A DNA stretch of 64,000 nucleotides from Pseudomonadota bacterium (GTDB lineage Bacteria > Pseudomonadota > Alphaproteobacteria > Rhizobiales > Methylopilaceae). A model generated the notes under the pieces. It was given only the letters and a program-made list of their open reading frames with translations, was not told the DNA's origin and did not search any database. Every line of letters starts with the position of its first letter. Within the stretch, counting starts at the first letter, position 1. Position numbers and translations under genes: made by a program. The stretch is taken from contig JAEWFF010000004.1 of assembly GCA_023388965.1 (NCBI GenBank), forward strand, positions 69,501 through 133,500. Direction: 5' to 3'. Shown here piece by piece: positions 50,301 to 59,631 of this stretch.

Positions 50301-50615
50301 GATGACGAGTTCGGTAACGACACGCAGGCCCCGCGCATGGGCCTCGCGCACGAATCTGCGGAAATCGCGCATCGTGCCGTATTGCGGATTGATGTCCTTG
50401 TAATCGGCGATGTCGTAGCCGTCATCGCGCAGGGGCGACGGATAGAACGGCATGACCCACAGCGCCGTGACGCCGAGATCCTTGATGTAATCGAGTTTCT
50501 GGGTGACGCCCTCGAAATCGCCCACCCCGTCATTGTTCGAGTCGAAGAACGACTTGACATGTATCTGGTAGAAAATCGCGTCCCGGAACCATTGCGGGTC
50601 GCTGCGATCGATCAT
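47355..50615 (-). CDS. treS: Trehalose synthase fused to maltokinase (TreS-Mak)
   Basis: 1086 residues. The N-terminal about 550 are a GH13 trehalose synthase that interconverts trehalose and maltose: DPQWFRDAIFYQIHVKSFFD, catalytic GVDGLRLDAIPYLIERDGTN, LLAEANQWPED and FLRNHDELTLEMV. The C-terminal about 520 are maltokinase (Pep2): QRWFGGKSDTIARVEVIDH, then the kinase-like HGDFHLGQVLVADSDLYIVD and FEGEPSRSAEERRGKFSPIR. The fusion makes maltose 1-phosphate from trehalose and ATP, the substrate of the adjacent GlgE. Such TreS-Mak fusions are known in many bacteria. It starts 9 bases after the glgE stop. Confidence 0.96.
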   Translation of the reverse strand: MIDRSDPQWFRDAIFYQIHVKSFFDSNNDGVGDFEGVTQKLDYIKDLGVTALWVMPFYPSPLRDDGYDIADYKDINPQYGTMRDFRRFVREAHARGLRVVTELVINHTSDQHPWFQRARRAKKGSPARDFYVWSDTGTEYADTRIIFLDTEKSNWTWDEEAKAFFWHRFYSHQPDLNFDNPRVIASVIQTMRYWLDMGVDGLRLDAIPYLIERDGTNCENLDETHGVIKRIRQALDRSYSDRMLLAEANQWPEDTAPYFGEGDECHMAFHFPLMPRMYMGIAQEDRHPITDIMRQTPDIPDGCQWAIFLRNHDELTLEMVTETERDYLWSFYAGDRRARINLGIRRRLAPLLENDRRKIELLNSLLFSMPGTPFLYYGDEIGMGDNIYLGDRDGVRTPMQWSPDRNGGFSRVDPARLFLPAIQDPIYGYEAVNVEAQLRSPSSLLNWLRRMIAVRRNFRAFGRGTQRFLYPANRKVLAYLREYDGEKILCVANLSRAPQAVELDMSEHNGSVPVELTGGTEFPRIGELPYLLTLPAYGFYWFALSEARQEQAPALAAPELFTLVIQGTPDSLFRAREQIAFEKTAAPAFLPRQRWFGGKSDTIARVEVIDHAVMRDSAGADTFTWPRVRVDFASGASHVYSLPLAIEERENEALVPCALARVRRGPRVGLLYDAAASPEFGLAILNALKNGANFATRDGGRLLFETTAQFAQALAELGDPREGDNVPRRYQGEQSNTSIIFGGKIMLKLYRRVQNGLHPEIEVGRFLTEVGYENTPTMLGSVEYIGQDGTPAALAIMQSYVPHQGDAWGQTLEALRRELETYALVPEKDAPPVDEVFEGFMRYSDLLGVRTAELHRALGTPTENSAFTVEPLTREDVEAAAADCRLRAEAAFDKLGRIALAHLTPDMERLFDRREEIMAAIDKLVFTPREAVKARIHGDFHLGQVLVADSDLYIVDFEGEPSRSAEERRGKFSPIRDIAGMLRSYAYATETASREVSARLSHVASRVESVAAEFKRLVSDAFLAGYERAARGSAIWTDDPETRRNLLRLHLLAKAFYEVSYEADNRPDWIETPVRGVLSVLDEDNA

Positions 50616-50624
50616 GATGGCGCT

Positions 50625-52610
50625 CTATGGAGTGGGCGGCGTGAGCCGCCAGATGAGGACAGGGCGGTCGATGGGGTCGAGGCCGACGGTCTGAATCTTG
50701 CCGTGAATCGTGAACCGTCCGCCATGCACGAGATCCTGCGCTTCGATTTGGGCATTGTCGGGGAGACCGAACTCCCAAAGCGGAATTTCGAGGCTCGCAT
50801 CCTGCCTGTTGCGCGGATCGAGATTGACGATGACGACGACGCAATTATCGCGCTCGGGCGTCAGCTTCGCATAGGCGATGACATTGTCGTTCCAGCAATT
50901 GAGGAACTGGACGTTGCGGAAATCCTGAAGCGCCGGGTTTTCGCGGCGTATGCGGTTGAGCGCGGCGATATGGGCGCGGATATTGCCCGGCCGGTTCCAG
51001 TCCCAGGCCTTGATCTCGTATTTCTCGCTGTCGAGATATTCTTCCTTGCCGGGCAGCGGGCGCGCTTCGCAGAGTTCGAAGCCGGAATAGAGGCCCCAGG
51101 CGCCCGACAATGTCGCGGCCAGGGTGGCGCGCGCGATGAAGCCGGCGCGGCCCGATGTCTGGAGCGGCACGGGATTGATGTCCGGCGTATTGACGAAGAA
51201 ATTGGGCCGGTAATATTCGCCCATCAGACCGCCGAGTTCGGTGACATATTCCGTCAGTTCGGCCTTGGTGTTGCGCCAGGTGAAATAGGTGTAGCTCTGC
51301 TGGAAGCCGATCTTGGCCAGAGCGCGCATCATCTTCGGCCGCGTAAAGGCTTCGGCGAGGAAGATGACATCGGGATGATCGCGGTTCACCTCGCCGATCA
51401 TCCATTTCCAGAACGGCAGCGGCTTGGTGTGCGGATTGTCGACGCGGAAAATGCGCACGCCGTTCCTGACCCAGAACAGCACGACATCGCGCAGCGCGTA
51501 CCACAGCGACGGGAACGCGCCGTCATTGTAGAAATCGACGTTGACGATGTCCTCGTATTTCTTCGGCGGGTTCTCGGCATATTTCAGCGTGCCGTCCGGA
51601 CGCCAGTCGAACCATTGCGGATGCTGTTTGATCCAGGGATGGTCGGGCGAGCACTGGATGGCGAAATCGAGCGCGATCTCCAGCCCGTACTCCTTCGCCG
51701 CCGCAACGAGCCGCCGGAAATCCTCGATCGTGCCAAGTTCGGGATGCACCGCATCGTGCCCGCCCTCTTCCGAGCCGATGGCATAGACCGAGCCAGGATC
51801 GCCGCGCTCCGCCTTCAGCGAATTGTTGCGGCCCTTGCGGTTGGTCCTGCCGATGGGATGTATGGGCGGGAAGTAGAGAACGTCGAAGCCCATGCCCTGA
51901 ACGTAGGGCAATTTGGCGATGACATCGTCGAACGTGCCGTGCCGCGCCGGATCGTCCGACATCGAGCGCGGGAACAGTTCGTACCAGCTCGAATAGCGCG
52001 CGGCCACGCGGTCGCAGATCACGACGAGTTCGCGGTCGTAGCGTGAAAGATCGCCGCGCTCGAACGCATCGCCGATGGCGCGGGCGGCAAACGGATCGGT
52101 CAGGGTCTTGAACTGCTCGTCGGAGCCGGGCTCCGCCCTGCGCGCCCGCACGGCGATCTTCTCAAGCGCCGTCTCGCGCGTTGCGGCCTTTTCGAGCAGG
52201 CCCATGCCCTCGGCAAGCTCGCTCGCCACGATCTGGCCGGCTCTTTTCTTCTTCTCAATTTCCGCGACCCACGAGCCGAACACATCGCGCCAGGCCTCGA
52301 TGGTGAACAGATAGCGGCGGTTCTTCTCGACCCGGAAAAAGCCCTTCCAGCGGTCGTTGTCGATGAAGGCCATGGGCGCGCGGCGCCACGCCGTCTCGCT
52401 TTCGGCGCGGTACAGGATTTCGGCGCGGATGATGTCGTGGCCGTCGCAAAAGATGTCGGCCCAGACCTCGACCTCTTCGCCCATCACCCGTTTGACGGGC
52501 GTGCGGCCGCCGTCGATCTCCGGCCAGACATTTTCGATGATGACGCGGCCCTGCCCATCGGGCTCGGTCCCGGTCGCGGGCTTGAGACGGAGATGGCCGG
52601 GCTCGTTCAT
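50625..52610 (-). CDS. glgE: Alpha-1,4-glucan:maltose-1-phosphate maltosyltransferase GlgE
   Basis: 661 residues. It transfers maltose from maltose 1-phosphate to the non-reducing end of alpha-1,4-glucan. Signatures: IENVWPEIDGGRTPVKRVMG at the start, FPRSMSDDPARHGTFDDVI, YFPPIHPIGRTNRKGRNNS, nucleophile Asp in GVRIFRVDNPHTKPLPFW, and acid Glu in VIFLAEAFTRPKMM. This is the committed enzyme of the GlgE pathway known from mycobacteria and streptomycetes. It lies between malQ and treS. Confidence 0.97.
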   Translation of the reverse strand: MNEPGHLRLKPATGTEPDGQGRVIIENVWPEIDGGRTPVKRVMGEEVEVWADIFCDGHDIIRAEILYRAESETAWRRAPMAFIDNDRWKGFFRVEKNRRYLFTIEAWRDVFGSWVAEIEKKKRAGQIVASELAEGMGLLEKAATRETALEKIAVRARRAEPGSDEQFKTLTDPFAARAIGDAFERGDLSRYDRELVVICDRVAARYSSWYELFPRSMSDDPARHGTFDDVIAKLPYVQGMGFDVLYFPPIHPIGRTNRKGRNNSLKAERGDPGSVYAIGSEEGGHDAVHPELGTIEDFRRLVAAAKEYGLEIALDFAIQCSPDHPWIKQHPQWFDWRPDGTLKYAENPPKKYEDIVNVDFYNDGAFPSLWYALRDVVLFWVRNGVRIFRVDNPHTKPLPFWKWMIGEVNRDHPDVIFLAEAFTRPKMMRALAKIGFQQSYTYFTWRNTKAELTEYVTELGGLMGEYYRPNFFVNTPDINPVPLQTSGRAGFIARATLAATLSGAWGLYSGFELCEARPLPGKEEYLDSEKYEIKAWDWNRPGNIRAHIAALNRIRRENPALQDFRNVQFLNCWNDNVIAYAKLTPERDNCVVVIVNLDPRNRQDASLEIPLWEFGLPDNAQIEAQDLVHGGRFTIHGKIQTVGLDPIDRPVLIWRLTPPTP

Positions 52611-52688
52611 GAACTATCCTTAAAGCGTCAATGGGAAGAACGGCAAAGAGTTCCCCTTCAAGATTAGCACCGGCCTCATGAAGGCAGT

Positions 52689-54767
52689 CTAACGCCCTCG
52701 CCCCTCATCCCGCATCACTTGTGCCCAGCGCGCAAGCTGACTTTCCGGCGAGACGATCTCGTCGACCGTCTTCCCCAGCCGCCGCCGCCAGTTCGGATGG
52801 CCCTCCTCCACCCCCGGCAGATTGGCCTGTTCGACCTCGTCCGCCGCATCCTCGAACTGGATGGCGGTCAGCGCCGAGGGCGCGCGGGCGATGAACCGCA
52901 CGGCGGCATCGAGCGGCGGCTCGTCCGGCACCATGCCGTCGCCGAGCCCCTCGTCGCGCAGCGCCTCGCAGAATGTGTGCCGGGCATGGTTCCGCCCGTT
53001 GCGCTCATTGCGGGCGCGCTCATAGTCGAAAATGCCGAGTTGTTCGCGCAGGTCGACATCGAGCCCGCGCCACCAGCCGCGCAGGGTCGGCAGATCGTGG
53101 GTGGTGAAGACCGACATCGCATTGCACGGATATTCGCCGGGGCGCTTGAAGCGTCCGTGTTCGCCGCGCTCGAAATACATCACGCGGTAGGACAGGAGCC
53201 CGCATTGCATGATCGCGTCGGAGAAGCCTTCGGGCGCGGTGCCGAGGTCTTCCGCGATGACCACGCAATGATGGCGATGGCTTTCGAGGCGCAGCACCGC
53301 CAGCATGGCGTCGAACGGATAATGTATGTATGCACCGTCCGCCCCGCTGCCGCCTTCGGGGATGAGGAACAGGCGGCGGAGCTGGAACGCATGGTCGATG
53401 CGGATCGCACCGGCATGGCGCATATTGGCGGCAACGAGCGCGCGGAACGCCTTCAGCCCCGAGCGTTCGAGCGCGAACGGATCGAGCGGCGGCAGGCCCC
53501 AGTTCTGCCCCTGCGGGCCGAGCGGATCGGGCGGCGCGCCGACCGAAAGCGTCGGCGAGAATTCGTCGGGCTGCGTCCAGACTTCGGAGCCTCCGCGATC
53601 CGGCCCCACGGCGAGATCGCGGTAAAGACCGATCCGCATTCCGCTCTCGCGCGCATGGTCGGACGCCAGCGCAAGCTGGCTGTCGCCGAGATATTGCAGC
53701 CAGGCATGGAAGGTCACGCGCGCGGCCTTTTCCTCGCGGAACCATCCCACGACCTCCGAACGCGGATGGCGAAAATCGGTCGGCCATTCGCCCGGCCAGC
53801 GTCGGCCTTCCTTGAAGAAATGCTCGGACAGGGCCTCGAAAGTGGCGTGATGTTCGAGCGGCTCGCCGGCCGCCGCCCGCCAGACCTCGAATTGCGTGTC
53901 GCCGCCCCGCGCAATCATGTCCGCGAACAGAAGATCGAGAATCCTGAGCTTGTGCGCCCAGCTTTGCGCATGATCGACGAGAGGCTGCGCCCGCAGCGCG
54001 GCAAGTTCCTCCTTGAAATCCGCGCTGTCCATCAGCCCCGCGGCGCGGCTGCCCGCGAAATACGGCACCGCCGTCACGTCCACATGCAGGCTTTCCAGAA
54101 ACAGGCGCGAGGACGGCGAATAGGGCGAATATTTGCTCCGGTCGGCGGCGAACAGAGCGTGCAGCGGGCTGAGGCCGAGAAAATCGCCGCCGAGCTTTCC
54201 GGTGCCGGTCGCGGCTTCGGCGACATCGGAATATTCCCCGATGCCGAAATTCCACGGCGTCCGCAGTCCGTACACCTGGACCGCCGCGCCCCACATGCGC
54301 GCACCATGTTCCAGTTCGTTCGGCAGATAGCAGCGCGTCGGCGCGGAGATGATCGTCGCCTCAGCGGTCACGCCCTCGCAGGAGAGAACCAACTCGTAAT
54401 AGCCCGCGCCGAGCGGCGGCAGCAGAACCTGTCCGTCCCCGACCGGCGCGCGGCCCTCGCGCACGACGCCCGCTTCGTTCGTCAGCCGCCAGTCGGCCCC
54501 CTCGCCGCTTGCGCCGGTCGCGACCATGGTCGGTGCATCGGCGCGCGCAACGATGAGGCGCGGTACGAGGCCGTGACGCAGCCGGTCGATCTCGAACAGG
54601 CTGGTGCGCGCCTCATCAAGCGAGGACGATGTCAGCCCGAAACCGTCGAGGACGGCGCGGCGCGCCTGAAGCGGCGTCTCCACCCATTGGCCGCCCTGAT
54701 CGCGAAAGCCCGCCGCAACGCCCGCGGCATCGGCAAGCCTGCCGATCAGTTCGTCGTGCTCGCTCAT
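52689..54767 (-). CDS. malQ: 4-alpha-glucanotransferase (amylomaltase) MalQ
   Basis: 692 residues. GH77 enzyme that rearranges maltodextrins. Signatures: RTPWNFGIGEYSDVAEAA, IRIDHAFQLRRLFLIPEG with the catalytic Asp, VIAEDLGTAPEGFSDAI with the catalytic Glu, and TTHDLPTLRGWWRG. A roughly 150-residue N-terminal region precedes the barrel, as in E. coli-type MalQ. It overlaps the upstream glgX stop by four bases (ATGA), so the two are translationally coupled. It recycles short glucans in the GlgE cluster. Confidence 0.95.
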   Translation of the reverse strand: MSEHDELIGRLADAAGVAAGFRDQGGQWVETPLQARRAVLDGFGLTSSSLDEARTSLFEIDRLRHGLVPRLIVARADAPTMVATGASGEGADWRLTNEAGVVREGRAPVGDGQVLLPPLGAGYYELVLSCEGVTAEATIISAPTRCYLPNELEHGARMWGAAVQVYGLRTPWNFGIGEYSDVAEAATGTGKLGGDFLGLSPLHALFAADRSKYSPYSPSSRLFLESLHVDVTAVPYFAGSRAAGLMDSADFKEELAALRAQPLVDHAQSWAHKLRILDLLFADMIARGGDTQFEVWRAAAGEPLEHHATFEALSEHFFKEGRRWPGEWPTDFRHPRSEVVGWFREEKAARVTFHAWLQYLGDSQLALASDHARESGMRIGLYRDLAVGPDRGGSEVWTQPDEFSPTLSVGAPPDPLGPQGQNWGLPPLDPFALERSGLKAFRALVAANMRHAGAIRIDHAFQLRRLFLIPEGGSGADGAYIHYPFDAMLAVLRLESHRHHCVVIAEDLGTAPEGFSDAIMQCGLLSYRVMYFERGEHGRFKRPGEYPCNAMSVFTTHDLPTLRGWWRGLDVDLREQLGIFDYERARNERNGRNHARHTFCEALRDEGLGDGMVPDEPPLDAAVRFIARAPSALTAIQFEDAADEVEQANLPGVEEGHPNWRRRLGKTVDEIVSPESQLARWAQVMRDEGRGR

Positions 54768-56989
54768 GCGTCTTTGTCTTGCCCTTCATGCCGGAACAGG
54801 ACGAGCGTCCGCCCCGGGATTTCGTAAGTCTGGCCCGCCGCGAGGATCGCCGGATAATCGCGGACGATTCCCTCCGCGACACCTGTATCGACAAACTCGA
54901 CCCAATTGCGGCCGGGCAGATCCTCGGGCAGGCGGAATTCCACAGCCTCGTGCCACGCATTCATCAGCATCAGAAAGCGCTGACCGTCGGGCGTGTCGTT
55001 GCCGAACTGCATGCCGATCGTGCGGCGGCCGGCATCCTGCCAATCGGCGTCCGTCATCTCGCGGCCTTCGGGCACGAGCCAATAGACATCGCGCAGCCCC
55101 GCGGTGCCGCAATGGGCGCCGGTCATGAACGTCTTGCGGCGGAAGGCGTCGAAACGCCCGCGCACGGCGGCGAGATTTGCGACGAACACTTCAAGCGCGG
55201 GATCGTGTTCCAGTCCCCGGGTCCAGTCCAGCCAGCTCGTTTCATTGTCCTGCGCATAGGCATTGTTGTTGCCGTTCTGCGAGCGCGACAGCTCGTCGCC
55301 CATCAGCATCATCGGCACGCCCTGCGCGAACATGAGCGTCGCAAGAAGATTGCGCTTCTGGCGCGCGCGCAGCGCCTTGATGTCGGGATCGTCCGTCGGT
55401 CCCTCCGCGCCGTGGTTCCAGCTTATATTGTGGCTGTGGCCGTCCTGATTGTCCTCGCCGTTCGCCTCGTTGTGGCGCTCGTCGTAGGAAACGAGATCGT
55501 CAAGCGTGAAACCGTCATGGGAAGTGACGTAATTGATCGAGGCCCAGGGATGGCGGCCAGAGGGTTCGAACGTCTCGCGCGATCCCGTCAATACACGCCC
55601 GAGCGAGGGAAGCTGCCCCTCGTCGCCGCGCCAGAAACCGCGCACGCTGTCGCGGAACTGATCGTTCCATTCGCTCCACCCGGTCGGGAAGTGACCTAGG
55701 CGATAGCCGCCTTCACCCACATCCCATGGCTCGGCGATCAGCTTGACGCGCGACAGGACGGGATCCTGCGCGACCGCCTGAAGAAAACCGGAGCGCTGGT
55801 CGAAATCGTACGGATTGCGCGCAAGCGCCGGCGCGAGATCGAAGCGGAAGCCGTCGATATGATAGGTCTCGACCCAGTGGCGCAGCGAATCCAGAACCAT
55901 GCGCAGGACGCGCGGATGGGCGAGATCGAGCGTATTACCGGTGCCGGTCGAATCCCACACATGCCGCCGGTCGTCTTCTGGCGCCTTGTAATAGACCGCA
56001 TTGTCGATGCCGCGGAATGAGAGGGTCGGCCCCAGATGGCTGCCCTCGCAGGTGTGGTTGTAGACGACATCCATCAGCACTTCGATACCGGCATCGTGCA
56101 GCGCGCGGATTGCGGTCCGGAAACCGTTGACGCCGGCCTCCCCGAGATAGCGCGGCTCGGGCGCGAAAAAGGCGAGCGTGGAATAGCCCCAGTAATTCTT
56201 CAGCCCCTTCTCGACAAGGAAACGGTCGTCGGCAAAAGCATGGATCGGCAAAAGCTCGATGGCGGTGATGCCGATCTTCTTCAGGTGCTCGATGACTTTC
56301 GGATGACCGAGCGCGGCATAGGTGCCGCGCGCCGCCGCCGGAATATCGGGATGAAGCTGCGTCAGCCCTTTGACATGCGCCTCGTAGATCAAAGTCTCGC
56401 GCCACGGAATATTCGGATGCCGGTCCTCGCCCCAGAACAGTTCGGGCTCCTGCACCACGCTTTTGGGCATGAAGCGCGCGCTGTCGCGCCGGTCCATGGT
56501 CAGATCGCCACGCTGCGATCCGATGCGATAGCCCCACATCGCGTCGTGCCAGCGCAGACGTCCGGACAACAGGCGCGCATAGGGGTCGATCAGCAGCTTG
56601 TGCGGATTGAAGCGATGGCCGTTTTCCGGATCGTAGGGACCGTGCACGCGATAGCCATACAATTGACCCGGCGCGAGGCCCTCGACATAGACATGCCACA
56701 CATCCTCCGTGCGGTTCGGCACGGCGATCCTGATGCTTTCGCGTTCGCCGCTGCGCACGAACAGGCACAGTTCGACCGCCTCGGCATGGCGTGAGAACAG
56801 CGCGAAATTGACGCCGCGTCCGTCATAGGTCGCGCCCAGCGGAAAGGGCGCGCCCTCCTGCAGGCGGTGCCCGCTGCCGCCGCGCGCAAATCCGGTCGCG
56901 ATACTGCGCGCGGTGGCGCCGATGGCGCGGGCGAAATCGCGGGTCGAGGACATGCGGCGTGACATCCGTTCTTCTTCGCCCATCGCCAT
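54764..56989 (-). CDS. glgX: Glycogen debranching enzyme GlgX
   Basis: 741 residues. GH13_11 isoamylase type that removes short alpha-1,6 branches. An N-terminal CBM48 (about 45-140, PLGATYDGRGVNFALFSRHA) precedes the barrel: DVVYNHTCEGSHLGPTLSFR, catalytic Asp in IDGFRFDLAPALARNPY, Glu in VKLIAEPWDVGEGGYRLG, and YVTSHDGFTLDDLVSYDERH. The ATG at 56989 is 6 bases after the ligD stop; ATGs at 56983 and 56965 are alternatives. Confidence 0.96.
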   Translation of the reverse strand: MAMGEEERMSRRMSSTRDFARAIGATARSIATGFARGGSGHRLQEGAPFPLGATYDGRGVNFALFSRHAEAVELCLFVRSGERESIRIAVPNRTEDVWHVYVEGLAPGQLYGYRVHGPYDPENGHRFNPHKLLIDPYARLLSGRLRWHDAMWGYRIGSQRGDLTMDRRDSARFMPKSVVQEPELFWGEDRHPNIPWRETLIYEAHVKGLTQLHPDIPAAARGTYAALGHPKVIEHLKKIGITAIELLPIHAFADDRFLVEKGLKNYWGYSTLAFFAPEPRYLGEAGVNGFRTAIRALHDAGIEVLMDVVYNHTCEGSHLGPTLSFRGIDNAVYYKAPEDDRRHVWDSTGTGNTLDLAHPRVLRMVLDSLRHWVETYHIDGFRFDLAPALARNPYDFDQRSGFLQAVAQDPVLSRVKLIAEPWDVGEGGYRLGHFPTGWSEWNDQFRDSVRGFWRGDEGQLPSLGRVLTGSRETFEPSGRHPWASINYVTSHDGFTLDDLVSYDERHNEANGEDNQDGHSHNISWNHGAEGPTDDPDIKALRARQKRNLLATLMFAQGVPMMLMGDELSRSQNGNNNAYAQDNETSWLDWTRGLEHDPALEVFVANLAAVRGRFDAFRRKTFMTGAHCGTAGLRDVYWLVPEGREMTDADWQDAGRRTIGMQFGNDTPDGQRFLMLMNAWHEAVEFRLPEDLPGRNWVEFVDTGVAEGIVRDYPAILAAGQTYEIPGRTLVLFRHEGQDKDA

Positions 56990-56995
56990 CCGTAA

Positions 56996-59584
56996 CTAAC
57001 CACGGATACGCGCGAGCAGCGGCTTCAGCGACTGGCGGGTGGCGAAGTACCCTTCCCACGGATCGCCGGGCAGATGTTGCAGGCGGCGGACCAGATTCGT
57101 CACGTTGAAATGATTGCCTTTTACGTCCGGCCCGAGTTCGTCCCAGGTCAGCGGCGTTGCAACCGGCGCGCCTTCGCGCGCGCGGGTCGAAAAAGCGGCA
57201 ATCGCGGTCGCGCCCTGCCCGTTGCGCAGATAATCGACATAGACGCGGCCCTTGCGGGCCTTCTTGGCCATGGTCGCGACATAGAGGTCAGGGCTGTCGG
57301 CGGCCATGGCCTCCGCGAAGGCGCGCGCGAAAGCCTTGGCCTCGGCCCAGCCCACGTCCGGCTTCACCGGCACGACCACATGCAGGCCCTTGCCGCCGGT
57401 GGCCTTCACGAAACTTTCGAGTTTCAGTTCCTGCAGCCTTTCGCGCGCCTCGCGCGCCGCACCCACGATCTGGTTCCAGCCCACATCGTCCCCGGGGTCC
57501 ATGTCGAAAATGATCTGGTCGGGCGCGGAAAGCTCCGGCAGCGTCGCGCCCCAGGTGTGGATTTCGAGCACGCCCGCCTGCACCAGCGAAACCACGCCGC
57601 CGATATCGCGCACCGCGAGCATCTTCTCGTCGTCGCCCGGCACATCGATCTCGTCTATGCCCTTGCCCAGCCCGGCCCAGGCATGTTTCTGGAAGAAGCA
57701 CTTCTTGGCAATGCCGTCCGGACAGCGCACCAGCGCCAATGGGCGCCCCACGACATGGGGCAGAATCCAGTCCGCGATCTCGGCATAGAATTCGGCGACG
57801 CCCTGTTTGGTGACGCCGCTCTCCGGCCAATACACACGCTCGGGATTGGTCAGCGGAACGCCGGCGACGCTGACGCCTTTCTTCACGACCGCCGCCGCTC
57901 TGGATTTCGGCGGCGCCGGCTCGTCTTTGGCGATCTCACGCACGACCGTCTTCGCCTCCTTGTCCTCGCGCAGCCCCTGGAAGCTCGCATGGCGCAGCAC
58001 GCCCTCATGCGTCCAGCCGCGATATTCCACCTCGGTGACGAGAACGGGCTTCGCCCAGACGACATTGCGCCGCTCGGCCGCGTTCAGCCGCCGCGCGAAA
58101 GGCGGCGTATCCGCCGCAACCTGGTCCAGCGCCTTTTTCAGATCGCGCGCGGTCTTCTGGCTGTAGCCTGTGCCGACACGCCCGGCATAAACGAGCTTTC
58201 CGGCCTCATAATAGCCGATGACGAGCGAGCCGATCATGCCGGCGGATACGGTGGACGGCACATAACCCGCGATCACGAATTCGGATGTCGCAGTGCACTT
58301 GACCTTGAGCCAGTTGTCGTTACGTCCCGACCGGTAGGGCGCATCCCGCCTTTTGGAGATGATGCCTTCGAGCCCGAGCCGGCACGCATGCTGCACCATC
58401 GCCGCACCATCCGTCTCGAAATGCTCCGACAGGCGCAGTTTGTCCCGCGGCGCATCTGACAAAAGCGCGGCGAGCGCCGCCTTGCGTTCGATCAGCGGCA
58501 GGGAGGTGAGATCGCGCCCATCGAGATGCAGAAGATCGAAGGCGTAATAGAGCGCCTTGCCGGATACGAGTTTGCCGCCGCGTCCGCCGAGATCCTGCTG
58601 CAGCGCGGAAAAACTCGACACGCCGGTCTCGTCCTCGACCACCGCCTCGCCGTCGATCAGCGCGGACGTGACGGGCAATTTGCCGAGACCTTCGCAGATG
58701 TTCGGAAAGCGGTGCGACCAGTCGAGCCCGTTGCGCGTGAGGAGTTGGACCTTGCCGTTCTCGATGCGGCCCTGCAGGCGATAGCCGTCGAACTTCACCT
58801 CGTGCAGCCAGTTCGTGCCGCTGCGTGCATGGGCGACGAGCGTGGCAAGCTGCGGGGGCACGAAATCCGGCAGCTTCGCCTTCTTCCCCGCGTCCGCGAT
58901 CTTCCCGGTGGTCTGTTCCGCCTTCTTGCCCGTCTGCTTCTTCGCAGCCGGTGGCGGGATTTCCTCGACGGATTTCGATTTATCCTCGCGGTTCGATGTC
59001 CAGACACGATCCTGCGCCGCCGCGATCTCGGGGATCGTGCGGCCGCTCACGGCAGAGCGGTCCATCTCTTCCAGTATGTCGGGATCGCCTTCGGCTCGCG
59101 CAGCCTCGTCCTCGGATTTGATGAGCAGCCAAGGCTCGCTCTTTTCGCCGCGCTTCTTCTTCATCCGCACGAGATGCCAGCGGCCCGAGAGCTTCCCGCC
59201 GGCAAGCGAGAATTCGAGATGGCCCTTTTTCAGGCCCTTGTGCGGATCGCCCTCCGGCTCCCAGCTTCCGCGGTCCCAGATCATCACGGTGCCGCCGCCA
59301 TATTGGCCTTTCGGGATCACGCCCTCAAAGTCGTTATAGGCGATGGGATGATCCTCTGTCTGTACGGCAAGACGCTTGTCGCCGGGCACGAGGCTCGGCC
59401 CGCGCGTCACCGCCCAGCTTTTCATCACGCCGTCGAGTTCGAGCCGGAAATCGTAATGCAGGCGCGTCGCGTCGTGCTTCTGTACGACGAAGGCGTGCCC
59501 CTTCGTGCGCCCGGCCTTCGCGGCAGGTTCGGGCGTTTTCGAAAAATCGCGCTTGCCGCGATAGGCGTCGAGCAATCTTGCCAC
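56996..59584 (-). CDS. ligD: Multifunctional ATP-dependent DNA ligase D
   Basis: 862 residues. It joins double-strand breaks with Ku in bacterial non-homologous end joining. Order: phosphoesterase domain (about 30-160, HDATRLHYDFRLELDGVMKS), ligase domain (about 240-540) with nucleotidyl Lys264 in EVKFDGYRL, then polymerase/primase domain (about 580-862, LTNPERVYWPESGVTKQGVA, metal site in IIFDMDPGDD). This PE-Lig-Pol order is that of Pseudomonas LigD. A Lys-rich linker lies at 200-238. The start is GTG at 59584 without a strong ribosome binding site. Confidence 0.97.
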   Translation of the reverse strand: MARLLDAYRGKRDFSKTPEPAAKAGRTKGHAFVVQKHDATRLHYDFRLELDGVMKSWAVTRGPSLVPGDKRLAVQTEDHPIAYNDFEGVIPKGQYGGGTVMIWDRGSWEPEGDPHKGLKKGHLEFSLAGGKLSGRWHLVRMKKKRGEKSEPWLLIKSEDEAARAEGDPDILEEMDRSAVSGRTIPEIAAAQDRVWTSNREDKSKSVEEIPPPAAKKQTGKKAEQTTGKIADAGKKAKLPDFVPPQLATLVAHARSGTNWLHEVKFDGYRLQGRIENGKVQLLTRNGLDWSHRFPNICEGLGKLPVTSALIDGEAVVEDETGVSSFSALQQDLGGRGGKLVSGKALYYAFDLLHLDGRDLTSLPLIERKAALAALLSDAPRDKLRLSEHFETDGAAMVQHACRLGLEGIISKRRDAPYRSGRNDNWLKVKCTATSEFVIAGYVPSTVSAGMIGSLVIGYYEAGKLVYAGRVGTGYSQKTARDLKKALDQVAADTPPFARRLNAAERRNVVWAKPVLVTEVEYRGWTHEGVLRHASFQGLREDKEAKTVVREIAKDEPAPPKSRAAAVVKKGVSVAGVPLTNPERVYWPESGVTKQGVAEFYAEIADWILPHVVGRPLALVRCPDGIAKKCFFQKHAWAGLGKGIDEIDVPGDDEKMLAVRDIGGVVSLVQAGVLEIHTWGATLPELSAPDQIIFDMDPGDDVGWNQIVGAAREARERLQELKLESFVKATGGKGLHVVVPVKPDVGWAEAKAFARAFAEAMAADSPDLYVATMAKKARKGRVYVDYLRNGQGATAIAAFSTRAREGAPVATPLTWDELGPDVKGNHFNVTNLVRRLQHLPGDPWEGYFATRQSLKPLLARIRG

Positions 59585-59631
59585 GCCGACTCAATTCGGC
59601 GGGCGGCAACAGGTTCCAACCAGCGGGAAGG

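Noticed and set aside
47466..52046. 1526-codon open frame opposite treS and glgE
   Set aside because: Antisense to two strongly supported enzymes with complete catalytic motifs. Very long antisense frames are expected at this GC content; the translated protein is His/Arg/Asp-rich without domains.
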